DNA of 38,125 bases from Nocardiopsis sp. CNR-923 (GTDB lineage Bacteria > Actinomycetota > Actinomycetes > Streptosporangiales > Streptosporangiaceae), in the NCBI RefSeq assembly GCF_001942255.1, contig NZ_MKKC01000094.1, positions 1 through 38,125 on the forward strand, written 5' to 3'. This document shows positions 16,639 to 24,791 of this stretch, in pieces. The number at the start of each line of letters is the position of its first letter. Position 1 is the stretch's first letter. The notes under the pieces are model-generated. The model searched no databases and was not told the DNA's origin. It was given only the letters and a program-made list of their open reading frames with translations. A program made the translations under genes and the position numbers.

Positions 16639-17924
16639 GTGTCGGACGTGATCGCGTTCGCCGTTCTCCTGCTCGGCTACGCGCTGATCTCGGGTCGCAC
16701 GCAGGGGACGTCCCTGACGGCGCCGATGGTGTTCACGACCGGCGGCCTGCTGCTCGGCGCGGGAGGTCTGGGACTGCTGGGCGGAAGCGCCACAAGCGCC
16801 ACCGTCCGCGTCCTCACCGAGGCGGCCTGGTGCTCGTCCTGTTCACCGACGCCGTGCGCATCGATCTTCGGGTTCTGCGACGCGAGTACCACATCCCCCT
16901 GCGTCTCCTCGGAGTCGCCATGCCCCTCGGCATCGCCATCGGCGCGGCGATCGCCTACGGGCTCCTGCCCGGTCTCAGCCTGGCGGGCGCGGCGCTGCTG
17001 GCGTCGGTGCTCGCGCCCACCGACGCGGCGCTGGGGACGGCGATGGTCTCCGACCGGCGCCTGCCCGCCAGGATCCGGCAGAGTCTGAACGTCGAGAGCG
17101 GGCTCAACGACGGCATCGCCCTGCCCGCCGTCATGCTGTTCGCCGCGCTCGCGGCCGCCTCGGAGGGACTGGCGGGGTCCGCTTGGTCGTGGGTCGGCTT
17201 CGCGGCGGGGCAGATCGGGGTGGGGGCGCTGGTCGGCGCTGGCGTGGGCGCGGTCGGCGCGTGGGCGATCACCCGGGCCGACGCCGCCGGTTGGGTCAAC
17301 GCGACCCATCGACGCCTGTTCTCGGTCGGGGTCGCCGGGCTGGCCTACGCGGGCGCCGAGGTGACGACGGGCAGCGGTTTCCTGGCCGTGTTCGTCGCGG
17401 GTCTGGCCTTCGGTGGACTGGCGACGGCCCAGCGGGAGTTCGTGCACCAGTTCGCCGAGCGGGAGGGCGAACTCCTCACGCTGATGACGTTCGCCCTGTT
17501 CGGGGCGGTGGTCATCGGCCCCCTGATCGTCGACGTCGACGGCAGGACCCTCGCCTACGCGGTGCTGAGCCTGGCGGTGGTGCGTCCCCTCGCCGTGGTC
17601 CTGTCGACCCTGGGCGCGCGGCTACGCCCGGAGACCGTGTGCTTCCTCGGCTGGTTCGGTCCCCGGGGGCTGGCCTCGATCGTGTTCGCGCTACTCGTGG
17701 TCGAACAGGGCGACATCGCCGAGGCCGACCGGATCCTGCTGGTCGCGGGTGTGACCATCCTGCTGAGTGTGTACGCGCACGGGATCACGGCCGCCCCGTG
17801 GGCGCGGTCCTTCGGGCGGCGCGCGGGACGCTACCCGCCGACGGCGCCCGAGCACCAGGACGTCACCGTGCACCGCTACCGGTGGCACGGCCCGAGGGGG
17901 CAGGACGCCGACCGGGAGGACTGA
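16639..17924 (+). CDS. Cation:proton antiporter, CPA1 type (one-base frameshift as read)
   Basis: Restored length is 428 residues with about 12 hydrophobic segments. Conserved motifs are LVLVLFTDAVRIDL, LAPTDAALG and the ion-binding ESGLNDG in transmembrane helix 5/6, plus GPRGLASIVFALLV near the end; this is a Na+(K+)/H+ exchanger in the cell membrane. The frame breaks near 16825: VRVLTEAA runs into out-of-frame WCSSC, whereas adding one C in GCGGCC(C)TGG gives EAALVLVLFTD. The total span is 3n+2. The start is GTG 16639 (MSDVIAFAVLLLG). The C-terminus carries a short hydrophilic tail (HRYRWHGPRGQDADRED). Confidence 0.85.
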
Positions 17925-18057
17925 CGTCGCGGACCGCACCGGGCACTCCCGGCGCGCCCACGGCACGCTCCCGGGCCATGTCCGCCCCTGGCCGCACCCG
18001 CTGCACGCCCCTTCGGCCACACCCCCGGGTGCGGTCGCCCCCGCGATCTCGGCGCGC

Positions 18058-18654
18058 TCACACGGTGCGGTTCCAGGAGGTGATGACGGGACGGCCGTGC
18101 TCGCGGCCGAGGGTGCTCACGGCCCCGGTGTCCAGCCGGAACAGCGCTCCCTCGGAGGGCGCCAGGCCCAACCAGCGCGCGGTGAGCACGCGCAGGACGT
18201 GGCCGTGCGCCACCAGCGCCACGTCGGGACCGGACGCGTTCCCGAGCAGCAGGGACACGGCGGCCAACACCCGGTCGACACGCTGCCCGACGTGCTCGGC
18301 GTCCTCCCCAGGGTGTTCCTCGTCGCCTTCGGGCACCCCGTCGGTCCACATGTTCCAGTCCGGCCGCCCACGCAGGATCTCGGCGGTGGTGACGCCCTCG
18401 TACCCGCCGTAGTCCCACTCCATGAGGTCAGGGTCGGGAACCGCATCCGGCAGGCCGGCCAGTTCGGCCGTGCGCACCGCGCGCCGGAGCGGGCTGGTCA
18501 CCACCAGATCGATGTCGCGCCCGGCGAGCAGGGGGAGCAGGGCCTCGGCCTGCCGCTCCCCCTGCTCGGTCAAAGGAAGGTCCGTACGGCCGGTGTGCCG
18601 CCGTGCGCGACTCCACTCGGTCTGCCCGTGTCTGATCAGCACCAGTTCACCCAT
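18058..18654 (-). CDS. Histidine phosphatase family protein
   Basis: 198-residue phosphoglycerate-mutase-like phosphatase. The catalytic LIRHGQTEWS is at residues 6-15, SPLRRAVRTAEL supplies an Arg, EWDYGGYEG the acid region, and VAHGHVLRVL the second His. The substrate could be a small phosphorylated metabolite; close relatives are annotated as acid phosphatases or as the RNase H-linked CobC type. ATG 18654 has AGGA about 9 nt upstream; longer open frame upstream lacks coding character. It converges on the antiporter gene with 133 bp between stops, where no further gene is seen. Confidence 0.9.
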   Translation of the reverse strand: MGELVLIRHGQTEWSRARRHTGRTDLPLTEQGERQAEALLPLLAGRDIDLVVTSPLRRAVRTAELAGLPDAVPDPDLMEWDYGGYEGVTTAEILRGRPDWNMWTDGVPEGDEEHPGEDAEHVGQRVDRVLAAVSLLLGNASGPDVALVAHGHVLRVLTARWLGLAPSEGALFRLDTGAVSTLGREHGRPVITSWNRTV

Positions 18655-18902
18655 GACACCGATCCTGCCCCACCGCACGCGCGGCCGGTCGCCCGACGCG
18701 TCGTGGCCGCCCTTGCCCCCGGACGGCGAGCCGCTCCACGCGCCGCGCCGTCCTGGGGCGGGCCGACGCAGCACGCGACGGAGCCCGCTCCGGAGCGCGG
18801 CCGCGCGCCTTTGCTCGGAGGGGGCGTGGGAGCGCTCACCGCCCGCGTGTGCGCGGGCCGCCCGATTCCGTGGATCGCGGACAACTGGGGCGGGATCGTC
18901 GC

Positions 18903-18908
18903 TACCCT
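18903..18908 (+). promoter_or_regulatory. Leaderless -10 box TACCCT
   Basis: TACCCT then six bases (CCTCAC) then ATG 18915, with no ribosome site. The preceding 18655-18902 holds no supportable gene. Confidence 0.45.
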
Positions 18909-18914
18909 CCTCAC

Positions 18915-20102
18915 ATGACGCAACGCACCGTGACCAGTGACGTGCACGTCTCCTCCCGACCCGCGAAGGTCCCCCAGCCCAGGTTCCACAAGCCCAACGA
19001 GGACCTGGCGGCGGCGATGGAGTGCGCCCGCTGCGCCGAACTGGGAATCAGCATCCCGCCCGGCTGGGCGGACCGCAGGAGGCCCTCGACCAAGAAGGAG
19101 CGCAGGAGGAAGGAACAGGAGCACCTGCGGCGGCAGCGTGAGGAGCCCAAGAAGCCGCACAGGCGCGGCCCGCTGCCGCTCAACGAACTCCAGTCCGCCT
19201 TCCTCCGCGACGTGTGGGCCTACCTGAGGCGGCGCTCGGTCGGCAACGACCCCGACAGCCGCCTGCTCGCGCTCACCTGCGCCCTGCGCGGCGCGATCAA
19301 GGGCTACGCGAACATGACGGGGCAGGACGTGCGGTCGCTGCGCATGGAGGACGCGCACGCCGCCCTGACCACACTGGTCTCCTCCGGTTGGCTCGACACC
19401 ACCCCCGAGCGGGCGATCAACGCCGAGCCCTCCGATATCGCCCAGTGCGGCCTGCCCGACCTCCAGGGCAACCCTTGGGACGTAGGCAACGGCGTGCGCT
19501 CGCGAGCCTCCGGCTGGGTGACCCGCAGCCTGACGCACAAGAAGATGCGCAAGAAGCCCAACCGACTGCGCCTTGTCGCGGCCTACCTCGCCGTTCAGGC
19601 CGACAGCGAGGGGCGGATCCGCCTGCCGGCCGAGGAGGTCGTGGCCGCGTGCGCCCTGACCGGCGGGCCCGACGAGGTCGCCGAGTTGTCCGAGTGGCTG
19701 CTCCGGCTCGACTGGATCCAGGACCTCCGGACGGAGGGTTCGACGGTCGAGGCGCGCCTGACCGAGCTGACCATGCCGATGGCGCCGGTCCCGTTCGTGC
19801 CGCCGACCCCGCCGCGGGTCGCCCCGGCCACCACCCCCGCCGAGGTCCCCGTCACCGAGCGTGCCCGGGACCTGCTCGCGGGCCGCGAGGCCGAGGTCGC
19901 CCGGTGGGTGGCCGACTACCGTGGGGAACACGGCCACGGCCCGAGTTGGGCGATGGTGTCCGCGGAGTTCGGCTGGCCGCCCCGCCGGGCCCCGGACCAG
20001 GAGGTCACCCAGGAGGTCTTCGGCCTGTTGGAGGAGGGCGGGTGGCTGACGGGGCTGGGCGTCCCGTTCGGTCTGCGCCCCGGACCCGCACATCGGGGCT
20101 GA
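18915..20102 (+). CDS. Hypothetical basic protein, 395 aa
   Basis: Not recognised. The N-terminal third has a CARC pair followed by a strongly basic stretch (RRRPSTKKERRRKEQEHLRR), which suggests nucleic-acid binding. The middle contains helical LLALTCALRGAIKGYANMTG and a second basic patch, LTHKKMRKKPNRLRLVAAYL. A Pro-rich linker (PMAPVPFVPPTPPRVAPATT) leads to a C-terminal winged-helix-like domain (ARWVADYRGEHGHGPSWAMV, then VFGLLEEGGWLTG). There is no signal peptide or membrane segment. ATG 18915 is supported by the leaderless -10 box. A strong terminator follows. A DNA-binding or replication-like role is a guess from composition. Confidence 0.75.
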   Translation: MTQRTVTSDVHVSSRPAKVPQPRFHKPNEDLAAAMECARCAELGISIPPGWADRRRPSTKKERRRKEQEHLRRQREEPKKPHRRGPLPLNELQSAFLRDVWAYLRRRSVGNDPDSRLLALTCALRGAIKGYANMTGQDVRSLRMEDAHAALTTLVSSGWLDTTPERAINAEPSDIAQCGLPDLQGNPWDVGNGVRSRASGWVTRSLTHKKMRKKPNRLRLVAAYLAVQADSEGRIRLPAEEVVAACALTGGPDEVAELSEWLLRLDWIQDLRTEGSTVEARLTELTMPMAPVPFVPPTPPRVAPATTPAEVPVTERARDLLAGREAEVARWVADYRGEHGHGPSWAMVSAEFGWPPRRAPDQEVTQEVFGLLEEGGWLTGLGVPFGLRPGPAHRG

Positions 20103-20135
20103 TGCCCGTGTCCCCCGCGAACGACGTCTGACCAC

Positions 20136-20171
20136 CCTGAGGCCGCCCGGACCACCGGGCGGCCTCAGGGC
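20136..20171 (+). terminator. Hairpin terminator after the 395-residue gene
   Basis: Perfect 16-bp inverted repeat, arms 20136-20151 and 20156-20171, 4-nt loop ACCA, beginning 33 bp beyond the stop. No T tract. The remaining 20172-20351 upstream of matB shows only a short CGCCGA/TCGGCG repeat at 20257-20273. Confidence 0.7.
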
Positions 20172-20351
20172 GTTCACACCCCGGTCGGCGGACGCGCCCC
20201 AGTCGAGTGCCGGGCGCGCCTGCCACGGCTCTCCCACGCTCGCCCCCGACAGGAATCGCCGACATCATCGGCGCATGCCCGGAGATCACGTCCGCGTGCG
20301 GCGTGTGGTCTACTGGCTCGCGACCGGATCGGGGACGGACGGAGACGGGAC

Positions 20352-21745
20352 ATGCTGCTGGGGGCCGGTGCGGGCGACGGTTTCGCGGTACGCGTCGGCA
20401 ACGAGGAACTCGACCGCGACGGGCTGTGGTCCGCGGCTGCGGCCGTCGCCCGACGGATCGCCGGGGCCGAGGCCGTCGCCGTGCACGGGGAGGCATCACT
20501 GCGCACGGTGGTCGCGGTGGTCGGCGGACTGTTGGCCGGTGTTCCGGTGGTCCCTGTTCCGTCCGACGCGGGGATCGACGAGCGTCGCCACATCGTGCGC
20601 GACTCCGGCGCTGCCCTGTGGCTGGGCGATCGGCGGGAGGGCGTCGACCTTCCCGCGGTGCCCGTCGACCCGTCCGAACGCTCGTCCGCTCCCTGCGCCG
20701 AACCGCCGCCCGAGTCCACCGGGCTGATCCTGTACACGTCAGGGACCACCGGTCCGCCCAAGGGCGCCGTGCTCTCCCGGGGAGCCATGGCCACCTGTCT
20801 GGACGGTCTCGCCGACGCCTGGGGGTGGACTTCCGACGACGTCCTCGTCCACGGGCTGCCGCTGTTCCACGTGCACGGCTTGGTCCTGGGCGTGCTGGGA
20901 GCTCTGCGCGTGGGGAGTCCGCTCGTGCACACCGTCCGCCCGTCCCCGGCCGCCTACGCCGCCGCTGCCGGGGACGGCGGCACACTCCTCTTCGGCGTGC
21001 CGACCGTGTGGTCGCGCATCGCCCGCGAACCGGCCTGCGCCCGAGCCCTGGCAGGCACGCGCCTGCTGGTGTCGGGCAGCGCCGCGCTCCCCGATCCGGT
21101 GGCCGAGAGGTTGCGCGCGACCGCGGGCCACAGCCCCGTGGAGCGGTACGGGATGACCGAGACGCTGATCACCCTGCGGCGCGCGCCGACGCCCCCCGCC
21201 GCGCCGGACGGGTCGGCACGACGCTGCCGGGGGTGGAGTCGCGGCTGCGCGGAGAGGGCGACGAGCCCGTCCCGCCCGATGGGGCAAGCATCGGTGAGCT
21301 CCAGGTCCGCGGCGCCACCCTGTTCGACGGCTACCGGGGCCCTCCGGAGGCCACCGGGGCGGCGTGGACCGACGACGGGTGGTTCCGCACGGGCGACGCG
21401 GCGGCCCGTGACGGCGACGGGTGGCACCGGATCGTGGGGCGGATGTCGGTCGACCTGATCAAGACCGGCGGCTACCGGGTCGGCGCGGGCGAGGTCGAGG
21501 CGGCGCTGCTCGGCCATCCAGCGGTACGTGAGGCCGCGGTGGTCGGCGAGCCCGACGACGACCTCGGGCAGCGGATCGTCGCCTACCTGGTGGGCGACGC
21601 CATCGACCCGGCAGCCGTGATCGACCACGTGGCCGCCCGCCTGTCGGTCCACAAACGTCCGCGCGAGGTGCGCGTGGTCGACGCCCTGCCGCGTAACGCC
21701 ATGGGCAAGGTCCAGAAGAAGCAGTTGGCCCACGGGGGGCGTTGA
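20352..21745 (+). CDS. matB: Malonyl-CoA synthetase MatB-like acyl-CoA ligase (one-base frameshift as read)
   Basis: ANL-superfamily ligase, 464 residues when restored. The AMP/P-loop is LYTSGTTGPPKGAVLS, followed by HGLPLFHVHGLVLG, GVPTVWSRIA, VERYGMTETLITL and the C-terminal LSVHKRPREVRVVDALPRNA with the acyl-transfer Lys in GKVQKKQL. These track the Streptomyces malonyl/methylmalonyl-CoA synthetase MatB closely as recalled, so the likely reaction is malonate + CoA + ATP to malonyl-CoA, AMP and PPi. The frame breaks at about 21176-21182 just after LITL; adding one G (CGG-GCG) gives RARADAPRRAGRVG, which keeps the family length there. The span is 3n+2. GGAG is 7 nt before ATG 20352. Confidence 0.85.
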
Positions 21746-21751
21746 CACCGG

Positions 21752-22168
21752 TCACGGATGGGAAGGACGATTCGGCGCCAGCGGCGACTGGTCCGGACAG
21801 AACGGGAAGTGCCCGGCGGCCGCACGCAGGTCCTGGGGCACGCCTGTGAGCGGCGCCGCGACGCTCGGTGTCGAAGCGTCCAATTCCAGAGCGCGCGCCG
21901 CATCGGCGTTCCAGGTCGGCCGCGACGGCGCCGAAGACGGCGGCGGCGTTGGCTCGGCGAGCAGCCGGGGCCACCGGCCGACCGGTACGGGTGCGTCGCT
22001 CGCCCAGAGGGGTTTCCCGCGTGCGAGGAGGGCATCCGGCCGAAGGGAAGGGGAACGGACAGCGACGCCTGGGAATCGCTGGCCGCGATCGCAGACGGCC
22101 CGGGTGACGATCCGTCGGAGCGCTTGAACGCTGTCGGCGGGCGCCGCCAGCCTGAGGGTGTCGAGCAC
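21752..22168 (-). pseudogene. Decayed or multiply frameshifted unknown gene
   Basis: Between matB and the YjbR gene the minus strand shows coding-like stretches in shifting frames: VLDTLRLAAPADSVQALRRI and VGRWPRLLAE in one frame, then ANAAAVFGAVAADLERRCG in another, and APLTGVPQDLRAAAGHFPF back in the first. One missing base near 21970 would join the first two; the return needs a further change. No start with a ribosome site and no family are recognised. It is either a remnant or a gene hit by several deletions. Confidence 0.3.
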
Positions 22169-22202
22169 GATCGGACTCGACCGTGGTTCGGCGCGCAGAG
22201 GC

Positions 22203-22570
22203 TCACCCGGATGAGGCCTCGACGAGGGCCTCCGGCGTCGGCGCGACGTCCCCCATGTCCTCGGGCGCGGTCAGGAACCAGGCCTCCAGCGTGAGCTCGC
22301 TCAGCTCGTCCAGGTCGATCCCGTCGAGATGGACGACCACCCAGCCGAACCCGCCCGCGGTGAACTGCACCTCGAACACCTCGGGGCGCTCCGCCACGAG
22401 CGCGGCCTGTTCGACCAACGTCTGCTTGAGCCCCACCGTGGCGGTACGCGGCCACAGGTAGCCGAACGGCTTGCCCTGAACCGGAACGTCGTGTAGGCGT
22501 CCGATTCCGTGTGCGCGCATTCGGGCAGGGCCGTCACCAACCTCAGGAACCGCTCGATCTCCACACCCAT
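22203..22570 (-). CDS. MmcQ/YjbR family protein (one-base frameshift as read)
   Basis: Restored length is 122 residues, typical for this small alpha/beta family with a double-wing CyaY-like fold. Seen are RFLRLVTALPECAHTESDAY, GKPFGYLWPRTATVGLKQT, FTAGGFGWVVVHLDGIDLDE and LTLEAWFLTAPEDM. Family members may bind DNA; the function is unclear. The frame breaks near 22480: TTFR should run into VQGKPFG, and one missing G (CGG-GTT) explains it. The span is 3n+2. ATG 22570 is taken as the start, with an alternative ATG at 22588; no clear ribosome site. Confidence 0.75.
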
Positions 22571-22758
22571 GCGAGAAGACAACCACATACCGCCGACAGA
22601 CGGCATCCGCGCCCCACGGCGGCCATACCCGCGGCGTAGGCGTCGAGGAGCCCTCCGGAGCGGTGGGTCCCCCGGTCGGCCATGCTCGGGAGGAGAACTC
22701 GAACCGCGGGCATTTCACCGTGCCCGCCCACGATGGAAGCGATGATCGCGAAGGACAT
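22543..22758 (-). CDS. Possible small protein, 71 aa
   Basis: The open frame from ATG 22758 (MSFAIIASIVGGHGEMPAV) has GGAG 4 nt upstream, and its first two thirds have reasonable third-position G+C. It overlaps the YjbR start by about 28 bp, where codon quality falls. No family is recognised; it may be a remnant. The stretch 22759-22903 holds nothing else. Confidence 0.2.
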   Translation of the reverse strand: MSFAIIASIVGGHGEMPAVRVLLPSMADRGTHRSGGLLDAYAAGMAAVGRGCRLSAVCGCLLAWVWRSSGS

Positions 22759-22903
22759 CAGGCTCCATCCGGGGCTGGGGACGACGGAGCCGCTTCGGGA
22801 GGTGTCTGCGCCGTGGCGGAGGAGATCGGCACGCAGTGCGTGGACGGTCGCGGCACCGGGCGCGGCGGGGCCGGGATCGGCTCGTGGAGGGAGGGCCCGC
22901 GCG

Positions 22904-23329
22904 CTATTCGGTGAGGGCGTCGAGGTAGACCCATGCGCCCTCGTGGCGCACGAACCGGCTGTGCTCGCGGAGCTCGAACTCCTGGCCGCGCTCGCGGTGG
23001 ACGGCGCGGAAGTCGACCGTGCCCTCGTTGTGGAACGGCGTGCCGCCGGTGGTGCCGAGGACCTCCAGGCGCACCCACTCGGCGCGGGAGTCGAGGTCGA
23101 GGCGGCGCGGCCGGGTGTCGGGGTGCCAGGTGCGCAGGAGATAGGCCTCGTCGCCGACGGCGAAGGCGCTGTAGCGCGATCGCATCAGGTCCTCGGAGGT
23201 GGCGGCGGACGCCAGACCGGCGTGCAGGCGCCCGCAGCAGTCCCGGTAGACGGCGTCACGACCGCACGGGCAGGGGTTCGTGGCGTGGGAGGACCGGATA
23301 CGTGGGCTGCGCTGCGACATGCCCTCCAT
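22904..23329 (-). CDS. YchJ family protein with SEC-C-type zinc motif
   Basis: 141-residue cytoplasmic protein. The N-terminal CPCGRDAVYRDCCGRLH is a SEC-C-like zinc ribbon (C-x-C...CC), followed by LMRSRYSAFAVGDEAYLLRT, the YchJ signature, and an NTF2-like fold with VDFRAVHRERGQEFELRE and HSRFVRHEGAWVYLD. The function is unknown; the family is widespread. The start could be ATG 23329 or ATG 23320; neither has a well-spaced ribosome site. It lies downstream of the MazG-like gene on the same strand. The 245 bp between them has minus-strand frames with high G/C third positions but no supportable start. Confidence 0.88.
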   Translation of the reverse strand: MEGMSQRSPRIRSSHATNPCPCGRDAVYRDCCGRLHAGLASAATSEDLMRSRYSAFAVGDEAYLLRTWHPDTRPRRLDLDSRAEWVRLEVLGTTGGTPFHNEGTVDFRAVHRERGQEFELREHSRFVRHEGAWVYLDALTE

Positions 23330-23574
23330 TGTGGCGGGTGGTGAGCCCCGCGTCGGGCCGTCGGGGTCGATCCTCCGACGGCCAGTGATCCGGGAGCCGG
23401 AACCGGGGTACCGACGTGAAGGCGGGGTCGGGCCGGACGGAGTACGCGATCCAGCCGAGCAGGCGCCGGGCCCGTGAGGGCGGGTGGGCCGGGTGGTGGT
23501 CGTCCCGTCCCGGCTCGTCGGCGTGGGTCCGACCGAACCGCGCCCCGGGCGCGGGTGGTCGCGTCGCCGCCGGG

Positions 23575-23895
23575 CTAGGTGCGCGGGGCGGGGAAGCGAT
23601 GTTCGTTGATCGCGATTTTCTCGCGCACGGCCGTGTCCAGGTCGACCCCGAGCACGTCGGCCAGGCGCAGCAGGTAGCAGAACACGTCCGCCATCTCCTG
23701 ACGGACCGCCGTCGCCTTGTCCGGGTCGGTCATGACCCGGTCGGACTCCTCAGCGGTCAGCCACTGGAACTCGGCCACCAACTCCCCGGCCTCGCCGGCC
23801 AGGGCCATCGCGAGGTTCTTGGGCGTGTGGTAAGGGCCCCAGTCACGGGCGTCGGCGAACCTTTCCAGCAACTCCTGCAACGCTGCGACACTCAT
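23575..23895 (-). CDS. MazG-like nucleotide pyrophosphohydrolase
   Basis: 106-residue all-helical NTP pyrophosphohydrolase of the RS21-C6/dCTP pyrophosphatase type. GEAGELVAEFQWL gives the first metal-binding acidic pair (E-x-x-E) and EMADVFCYLLRLADVLGVDL the second (E-x-x-D). It should hydrolyse non-canonical or surplus dNTPs to monophosphate and PPi (house-cleaning). The length is normal. ATG 23895 begins MSVAALQELLERF; a -10-like TACTCT or TAAACC lies close upstream, suggesting a very short or absent leader. Confidence 0.9.
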   Translation of the reverse strand: MSVAALQELLERFADARDWGPYHTPKNLAMALAGEAGELVAEFQWLTAEESDRVMTDPDKATAVRQEMADVFCYLLRLADVLGVDLDTAVREKIAINEHRFPAPRT

Positions 23896-24323
23896 GGCAC
23901 CGGTTTACCAGAGTAGGACGGCACACCGAACGGGAGCACGCGCTCGCGCGTCCTGGCGCGCGTGGTGGACACGCGGCCACGGCCGGAGATCGAGCACCGC
24001 GCCGCCCGGGTGAGGCGGCGCCCGCGTTCACCGACCGGCTCGACGCGGGAGAACCGTTCTCCGCGGGTGCCACGGGCCCACCGGGCGCGCGGGGCCGCGT
24101 CGGGCAATCCTGACGCGGGTGAGTCACGTCCGGGCCGGGATGCGACCACCCGGTCTCACGGGGTGTCGGGCATGCGGTGTAGTCTCGCGGAGCGCGTACC
24201 GGCCGTCGACCGAAGGGGGAACGGCGCTGACTCAGCGGATTCTGGCTCTCACCCCTCTTACTCGGGGCACCGCCCCTCGCGGAGCATGCCCAGAATGCGC
24301 CGATCAGCCCCGCCGCACTCCTT
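23896..24323. other. Intergenic stretch without a supportable gene
   Basis: Frames on both strands lack coding character and no RNA gene is recognised. A TANNNT box, TAGTCT, at 24180-24185 may be the promoter of the small membrane protein at 24324; between them GAAGGGGGAAC resembles a ribosome site but precedes no ATG or GTG, so the annotated start could be wrong if a base is missing. Confidence 0.3.
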
Positions 24324-24590
24324 ATGTACCTTCTGGTGGTCGCGGTCGGCGTGTTCGCCTGCAAGGTCGCCTCGGGCGTCGCTGACCTGGTCGTGCGGGA
24401 ACTGTGGCACCGGACCGCGCGGAGACGGCGGACACGGTGTCGGGGCGCACCGCCGCCCGCGGCGCGGGAGGACCCCGTGACGGAGAACACGGTGAACGGC
24501 GACGCGCACGGCGTCGTCCTCCAGGCCGGGAGTATCGGACAGGTCCATATCCACGCGAGGCCGCGTCCCCCGGACGATCACCGCCCGTGA
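24324..24590 (+). CDS. Small membrane protein with QAGSIG-type tail
   Basis: 88 residues. One N-terminal hydrophobic segment (MYLLVVAVGVFACKVASG) leads into a basic cytoplasmic linker (WHRTARRRRTRCRG) and a polar tail, NTVNGDAHGVVLQAGSIGQV. Such N-x-V-x-G...VVQAG-x-I-x-G-V tails recur in small actinobacterial proteins and beside TPR or ATPase proteins; their role is not established. ATG 24324 is the only standard start in frame. The upstream frame (SPAALL) also looks coding, so the true start may be further left. It is next to, and convergent with, the sensor phosphatase gene. Confidence 0.55.
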   Translation: MYLLVVAVGVFACKVASGVADLVVRELWHRTARRRRTRCRGAPPPAAREDPVTENTVNGDAHGVVLQAGSIGQVHIHARPRPPDDHRP

Positions 24591-24608
24591 GCGTAGCGGG
24601 CCCGGGCC

Positions 24609-24791
24609 TCACCCCTCACGGGTGTGGACCGCCAAACGGGCCCCGGCCGCCGCGAGCAGCGTGTTCGGGACCGTCGAGAGGGCGCTGTGCCCCGCTTGGC
24701 GACCACCCGGTCGTTGCCCGCCCCTCGCAGAGCCATCGGCGTGGATCGGCGCCGACGCCCGGTCCAGGAGGCCCTTCGGCCCGAGCCGCAC
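24609..24791 (-). CDS. Possible small protein, 60 aa, downstream of the sensor phosphatase
   Basis: GTG 24791 follows the phosphatase stop without a gap (TGAGTG), and the frame has mostly G/C third positions to a TGA at 24609. There is no ribosome site and no family (contains STVPNTLLAAAGARLAVHTR). It could be a coupled small gene or chance. Confidence 0.2.
   Translation of the reverse strand: MRLGPKGLLDRASAPIHADGSARGGQRPGGRQAGHSALSTVPNTLLAAAGARLAVHTREG

Noticed and set aside
23330..23574. Minus-strand frame with high G/C third positions between the MazG-like and YchJ genes
   Set aside because: Out of frame with both neighbours, no start codon with ribosome site and no recognisable family; kept as unassigned.
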